From Pararhodobacter zhoushanensis (lineage in GTDB: Bacteria; Pseudomonadota; Alphaproteobacteria; Rhodobacterales; Rhodobacteraceae): a stretch of DNA of 64,000 nucleotides. The notes beneath the pieces were generated by a model. It worked only from the letters and a program-made list of their open reading frames with translations. It was not told where the DNA came from and searched no databases. Numbering within the stretch: position 1 is the first letter of the stretch; every line of letters begins with the position of its first letter. A program made the translations under genes and the position numbers. The stretch lies in NCBI RefSeq assembly GCF_025949695.1, contig NZ_JAPDFL010000001.1, forward strand, positions 1,284,001-1,348,000. Reading direction: 5' to 3'. This document shows positions 60,389 to 64,000 of this stretch, piece by piece.

Positions 60389-60911
60389 CCCACGCATCCT
60401 GCTGCTGCGGGGCGTCAATGTCGGCGCGCACCGCAAACTGCCGATGGCCGATCTGCGCGAGATTTTGGCGGGGCTGGGGCTGGTCGACGTGCGCACGCAT
60501 ATCCAGAGCGGCAACGCGGTGTTCCGTGACCCGCAGGGGCGCGACGGGCTGGGTCCGCTGATCTCGCAAGGCATCGGCGCGCGGTTTGCCTTTACGCCCG
60601 AATCGCTGGTGCTCGACCGTGCTGCCTTTGAGAGCGTGCTGGCGGCGAACCCGTTTTCGGGCGAAGATCCGGGTAAGGTGTCGATCGGGTTTCTGGCCTG
60701 CTCAAGCGCCGTTAGCGTGCATGTTCTGGAAGCACTCGCAGCCGGTGACGAACGCTGTGCGCTGACCCCGGCGGCGTTTTACCTGCATTCGCCCGCCGGG
60801 ATTGGCCGCTCGAAATTGGCGGCGCAGGCCGAGCGCAGGCTGGCCGTGCCGATGACCGTCCGCAACGCGCGCGTGGCTCAGGCCATCGCGTCCCTGGCTC
60901 AGGAGCTGTGA
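60378..60911 (+). CDS. DUF1697 family protein
   Basis: The 177-residue protein has the DUF1697 pattern: ILLLRGVNVGAHRKLPMADLREILAGLGLVDVRTHIQSGNAVF at the start and FYLHSPAGIGRSKLAAQAERRLAVPMTVRNARVAQAIASL at the end. The fold is ferredoxin-like and the function unknown. The start at 60378 overlaps the GNAT gene by 11 bases, and the frame extends far upstream as a shadow of it. The next gene starts 3 bases downstream, so all belong to one transcript. Confidence 0.88.
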   Translation: MLPDPRILLLRGVNVGAHRKLPMADLREILAGLGLVDVRTHIQSGNAVFRDPQGRDGLGPLISQGIGARFAFTPESLVLDRAAFESVLAANPFSGEDPGKVSIGFLACSSAVSVHVLEALAAGDERCALTPAAFYLHSPAGIGRSKLAAQAERRLAVPMTVRNARVAQAIASLAQEL

Positions 60912-60913
60912 GC

Positions 60914-62446
60914 ATGCTGAACCCCTGCGATTCCGGTTTTCTTGACGCTCTGGACGCGGCGCTGCCCGCCCGGACCCTGCGTCCCGCTGAGGAGCGTTAC
61001 CTGCGCGAGCCGCGCGGGCGGTATCTGGGGCAGGCGGGGGCGGTGGCCTGTCCCGCGTCAACGGCTGAGGTCGCCACCATCGTGAAGGCCGCGCAGGCCG
61101 CACGGGTCGGTGTGGTGCCGTATGGCGGCGGCACCGGGCTGGTGGGCGGGCAGGTGATGAGTGCAGGCCCCGCGCCGCTGATCCTGTCGCTGGAGCGGAT
61201 GAACCGGGTTCGGGCGGTCGAGCCTGCGGGCAATGTGATGGTGGCCGAGGCGGGCTGCATTCTGGCCGATGTGCAGACCGCGGCGGCTGACGTGGACCGG
61301 CTGTTCCCGTTGTCGCTGGGCTCGGAAGGGTCGGCGCGGATCGGTGGGCTGCTGGGCACCAACGCGGGTGGAACGGGCGTGCTGCGCTGGGGCAATATGC
61401 GCGATCTGACGCTGGGGCTTGAGGTGGTGCTGGCCGATGGCTCGGTGCTCCATGGCCTCAAACGCCTGCGCAAGAACAACATGGGCTACGACTTGCGGCA
61501 CCTGATGATCGGCTCCGAAGGCACGCTGGGGGTAGTCACCGCGGCCTCGCTGCGGCTGTTCCAGCGGCCCGCGCGCACGGGTGCTGCGATGCTGGTGGTC
61601 CCGTCACCCGAGGCGGCGCTGAAACTGCTGGCACTGGCGCAGGCGCGGCTGGGCGAGGGGATCTCGGGGTTCGAGCTGATGGCCGGGCAGGGGCCGCGAT
61701 TCGTGGCCGAGGTGCTGCCGCAGGTTCGGCAACCTTTTGCACAGGTGCCCGACTGGATGGTGTTGATCGACCTCGGTCTGATCGCGGCGCTGGACCCGGT
61801 GGTCGAGCTGGAGGCGCTGTTCGAGGCGGCAGCCGAGGACGGGCTGGTCAGCGATGGGGTGATCGCCAGTAATGAGGCGCAGCGCGCGCAGTTCTGGGCG
61901 CTGCGCGAGGCGATTCCGGAAGCGAACCGGCTGATCGGGGCCGTCGCCAGCCACGATGTGTCAGTGCCGCTGGCGGCGATCCCGGCCTTTATCGAGCGGG
62001 CTACGGCGGCGCTGGCAGCGCTGGGTGACATGCGGATCAACTGTTTCGGCCATGTCGGCGACGGCAATCTGCATTTCAACATCTTCCCGGCGCAGGGCCG
62101 TGACCGTGCCGAGTATGAGCCGATCCGCGCGCAGGTGATCGAAACGGTGCATGATCTGGTGGCCGGTTTCGACGGCTCGGTCAGCGCCGAGCATGGTATC
62201 GGGCGGCTGAAGACCGGCGATCTGGAGCGCTATGGCGATCCGGTTGCGCTGGCAGTGATGCGGCAGATCAAGGCCGCGCTCGACCCGCGCGGCATCCTGA
62301 ACCCCGGCGCGGTGCTCAGGTCTGAGGTGCGAGGGGGTAGGCGCGCGCGCGTCGCTCCCACCCACCCCCGCTCGCGCGCGCGCCCGTGCCTTTTTGGCGA
62401 GGGGCGCGCGGGTGGAGAACGGGTGGGCGTATTTGCGGCAAGATGA
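60914..62446 (+). CDS. FAD-binding oxidase (2-hydroxyacid dehydrogenase type) with a repeat-derived C-terminal tail
   Basis: The 510-residue protein is a VAO/GlcD-type flavoenzyme: VVPYGGGTGLVGGQVMSAG is the FAD-binding loop (about residue 76), SLGSEGSARIGGLLGTNAGGTGVLRWGNMRDLTLGLEVVLADGS continues it, and the C-terminal FGHVGDGNLHFNIFP and EHGIGRLK motifs bind substrate. D-2-hydroxyglutarate or D-lactate are likely substrates. The family normally ends at LDPRGILNPGAVL (about residue 468); here the frame continues 42 residues through the GC-rich hairpin repeat. The ATG at 60914 has AGGAG eight bases upstream; a GTG at 60908 is too close to it. Confidence 0.9.
   Translation: MLNPCDSGFLDALDAALPARTLRPAEERYLREPRGRYLGQAGAVACPASTAEVATIVKAAQAARVGVVPYGGGTGLVGGQVMSAGPAPLILSLERMNRVRAVEPAGNVMVAEAGCILADVQTAAADVDRLFPLSLGSEGSARIGGLLGTNAGGTGVLRWGNMRDLTLGLEVVLADGSVLHGLKRLRKNNMGYDLRHLMIGSEGTLGVVTAASLRLFQRPARTGAAMLVVPSPEAALKLLALAQARLGEGISGFELMAGQGPRFVAEVLPQVRQPFAQVPDWMVLIDLGLIAALDPVVELEALFEAAAEDGLVSDGVIASNEAQRAQFWALREAIPEANRLIGAVASHDVSVPLAAIPAFIERATAALAALGDMRINCFGHVGDGNLHFNIFPAQGRDRAEYEPIRAQVIETVHDLVAGFDGSVSAEHGIGRLKTGDLERYGDPVALAVMRQIKAALDPRGILNPGAVLRSEVRGGRRARVAPTHPRSRARPCLFGEGRAGGERVGVFAAR
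62340..62395 (+). repeat. GC-rich hairpin repeat, family 2, copy b, with terminator-like T-run
   Basis: GGCGCGCGCGCG (62340-62351) pairs perfectly with CGCGCGCGCGCC (62373-62384) around a 21-base loop, TCGCTCCCACCCACCCCCGCT. CGTGCC and TTTTT follow (62391-62395). The loop matches copy a at 32459-32483 in the opposite strand with one or two differences. The stem and T-run make it a good terminator, but the upstream reading frame runs through it. Confidence 0.75.
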
Positions 62447-62460
62447 AAGCGCTGGTCGTC

Positions 62461-63069
62461 TCAGCTTTCGCCGGGGCGGGACAGTTCGAACGGGTCGTCG
62501 ACATAGGCGTAGTCGCGGTAGCCGAGGCGGCCGACGGGGGTGAAGGCTTCATAGGCGAAGCGGCCGTCGATCAGGCAATCGGGGTGCAGATGGATGCCGG
62601 TGACTTCGCCCAGCACCAGCGTGTTGGCCTTGCCCTGCAGCGGGATGATCTGCGTCACCCGGCACTCCAGCGCGGCGGGCGCGGCGGTGACGCGCGAGCA
62701 GGCGATGGTTTCGCAGTCGGTGCGCTCGAGCCCTGCCATGCTGAACTCGTCCACCTCTTTGGGCCAGGGGCCGGAGGTGGTGTTCATCGCGTGCAGCAGC
62801 GCCTTGGAGACCACATTCACGCAGAAGACACCGGTTTCGCGGATGTTGGCGATGCTGTCCTTGGTGTTGTCGCGGTCGGGTTTGGCGCCGGTCGAGGCGA
62901 ACATGACCTGCGGCGGCACATAGGCGACAGCGTTGAAGAACGAGTAGGGCGCGAGGTTTTCGCTGCCGTCAGCCCCACGGGTCGAGATCCAGCCGATGGG
63001 CCGGGGCGAGACGAGGGCGTTGAACGGGTTGTGGGGCAGGCCGTGGCCATCGGCGGGGCGATAAAACAT
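62461..63069 (-). CDS. Flavin reductase family protein
   Basis: The 202-residue protein has the FMN-binding split-barrel fold of flavin reductases: FNALVSPRPIGWISTRGADGSENLAPYSFFNAVAYVPPQVMFAS at the start (FMN loop), DSIANIRETGVFCVNVVS, and the closing VGRLGYRDYAYVDDPFELSRP. Such proteins supply reduced flavin to monooxygenases or work alone. No monooxygenase lies nearby. Convergent with the FAD oxidase gene, 14 bases apart; divergent from the GNAT gene at about 63114. Confidence 0.92.
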   Translation of the reverse strand: MFYRPADGHGLPHNPFNALVSPRPIGWISTRGADGSENLAPYSFFNAVAYVPPQVMFASTGAKPDRDNTKDSIANIRETGVFCVNVVSKALLHAMNTTSGPWPKEVDEFSMAGLERTDCETIACSRVTAAPAALECRVTQIIPLQGKANTLVLGEVTGIHLHPDCLIDGRFAYEAFTPVGRLGYRDYAYVDDPFELSRPGES

Positions 63070-63113
63070 GGGTGTCCTTGGGGCAGGTCTTGGGGTGCGG
63101 CGGGGATTTGATC

Positions 63114-63719
63114 TTGGATTTAACGCGTGTTAGGGGCGAGTCCAGCCTTTCCGCATCCCCCACGGGTGCCGGGGCAGGGATAATCCGGGCAGAGGTGGAG
63201 GGGCGGTTGGATCTGGAGCGGGAAGAGCCTGCCGATTGGTGGGAAGTCGAGGCGCTGTATGACCTGTGCTTTGCGCCCGGGCGCACGGCGCTGTCCTCGT
63301 ACCGGCTGCGCGACGACGTGCCGCCGGTCGCCGAGCTGTGTCTGGCGCTCTGGGACGAAACCGAGGCGCTGGCGGGGGTGATCCGCTACTGGCCGGTGCG
63401 GGTCGGCGGTGCGGCGGCGCTGCTGCTGGGGCCGGTCGCCATTCACCCGACGCGGCAGGGTGAGGGGCTGGCGGGCCTGTTGATCCGCGAGAGCCTGCGC
63501 CGGGCGCGTCGGCTGGGCTGGGAGCGGGTGATGTTGGTTGGCGACGCGCCCTATTACCAGCGCTTCGGCTTTACGCGGCTGCCCGGCGTTCTCATGCCGC
63601 CGCCGACGAACCCGGACCGGGTGCTGGGGCTGGAACTGGCCGAGGGCGCGTGGCACGGGATCACGGGCGCTGTGACGCGCTGGGAGATCGGTCAGAGCGA
63701 TGACAGGCTGCGCACGTAA
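63114..63719 (+). CDS. GNAT family N-acetyltransferase, YhbS-like
   Basis: The core matches a GNAT of the YhbS type: RTALSSYRLRDDVPPVAELCLALWDETEALAGVIRYWPV, LLGPVAIHPTRQGEGLAGLLIRESLRRARRLGWERVMLVGDAPYYQRFGF (acetyl-CoA site and the GDxxYYxRFGF motif). The exact N-terminus is uncertain: I use a TTG at 63114 with GGGG upstream; GTG at 63072 and a TTG at 63208 are other options. The last 28 bases overlap the 3' end of the convergent ptsP gene. Confidence 0.8.
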   Translation: MDLTRVRGESSLSASPTGAGAGIIRAEVEGRLDLEREEPADWWEVEALYDLCFAPGRTALSSYRLRDDVPPVAELCLALWDETEALAGVIRYWPVRVGGAAALLLGPVAIHPTRQGEGLAGLLIRESLRRARRLGWERVMLVGDAPYYQRFGFTRLPGVLMPPPTNPDRVLGLELAEGAWHGITGAVTRWEIGQSDDRLRT

Positions 63720-64000
63720 TCATTGATCAACGGGCGCAGGCGCTCTTCGCCGCGCGCCTTGGCCTCTTCGATGATCGACGACACGACCGAGCAATCGGCG
63801 CGGCGGATCAGATCCTTGACCGGACCGATCGACGCCGGGCGCATCGACAGCGAGCGCACGCCCGCACCGATCAGCGTCAAGGCTTCGACCGGGCGACCGG
63901 CATCCTCACCGCAGAAGCTGAGGGCGGCGCCGTTCTCGGCGCAGCGCTGGACGATTTTCTGGATGAAGGTGATGAAGGACGTCGACAGCGTGTCATAGCG
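63692..64000 (-). CDS. ptsP: Phosphoenolpyruvate-protein phosphotransferase PtsP, C-terminal 102 residues
   Basis: The visible part reads RYDTLSTSFITFIQKIVQRC..., with the enzyme-I hallmark SFCGEDAGRPVEALTLIGAGVRSLSMRPASIGPVKDLI, which lies in the C-terminal PEP-binding barrel (the cysteine is the general acid). Alphaproteobacterial enzyme I of the nitrogen PTS (PtsP, EI-Ntr) has this end, and the classical sugar EI is usually absent from Rhodobacteraceae. The N-terminal GAF and phosphohistidine domains lie outside the window, so the call to PtsP over another EI is likely but not certain. Confidence 0.85.
   Translation of the reverse strand, partial: RYDTLSTSFITFIQKIVQRCAENGAALSFCGEDAGRPVEALTLIGAGVRSLSMRPASIGPVKDLIRRADCSVVSSIIEEAKARGEERLRPLINDYVRSLSSL

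Overview
The window is 64 kb of GC-rich chromosome from an alphaproteobacterium, very probably a member of the Rhodobacteraceae. The evidence is the gene order (ctaC-ctaB-ctaG-ctaE-surf1-thrC-M16 peptidase; argH-small lipoprotein-lysA-TIGR02302; glyQ-DUF6446-glyS), the SAM-II riboswitch in front of metZ, and several families typical of that group. It is almost entirely single-copy housekeeping and metabolic sequence. I saw no prophage, transposase, CRISPR array, rRNA or tRNA gene.

Layout. 1-5.2 kb: an azlC/azlD amino-acid exporter pair cut by the window edge, a membrane protein, greA, a glyoxalase-fold gene divergent from soxR, and ETF-ubiquinone oxidoreductase. 5.3-11 kb: a TPR protein overlapping ispE, a polyprenyl diphosphate synthase, a small DUF2007 gene, an rRNA/tRNA-type adenine methyltransferase, a YdcH-type protein and a YddG-like exporter. 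11-14 kb: phaB and phaA for polyhydroxybutyrate precursors, then an EAL protein. 14.3-20 kb: argH, a tiny lipoprotein, DUF2834, lysA and a large TIGR02302 protein. 20-26 kb: assorted small enzymes (Nudix, lipase, nitroreductase, GT25, RidA, GNAT, cytochrome b561, LprI-like, YciB). 26.4-32 kb: SAM-II riboswitch and metZ, folE2, a PfkB kinase, TrkH and DUF1203. 32.5-38.3 kb: a SPOR/peptidoglycan-binding pseudo-protease, then glyQ, DUF6446 and glyS. 38.5-42.4 kb: an acyl-CoA catabolic group (SDR, acyl-CoA dehydrogenase, APH-type kinase-like protein, GntR regulator). 42.5-46.5 kb: cyanase, a PP2C phosphatase fused to a protein kinase, a formate/nitrite transporter and an Rrf2 regulator. 46.6-52.6 kb: FAD oxidase, CoA transferase, glycerophosphodiesterase, GT87 and tldD. 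52.8-64 kb: the cytochrome aa3 oxidase assembly operon running into thrC and an M16 peptidase, then small enzymes and the 3' end of ptsP.

The most notable non-gene signal is a dispersed extragenic repeat seen eight times at six loci. It has one or two variable hairpins followed by a conserved CACCCCC-N-AGGATATTT box, and at two loci it occurs as inverted pairs around a GGTTAAC/GTTAACC palindrome. A second, GC-rich hairpin repeat occurs twice just after gene ends. In one case the upstream reading frame runs through it.

Three genes look hit by single-base indels: glyQ, the formate/nitrite transporter and a possible small membrane protein next to it. glyQ is normally essential, so sequencing or assembly error is the first explanation to test. 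glyS carries an in-frame stretch of about 100 codons with much lower GC and rare codons, suggesting an acquired insertion. All statements rest on reading the sequence alone; no searches were run.
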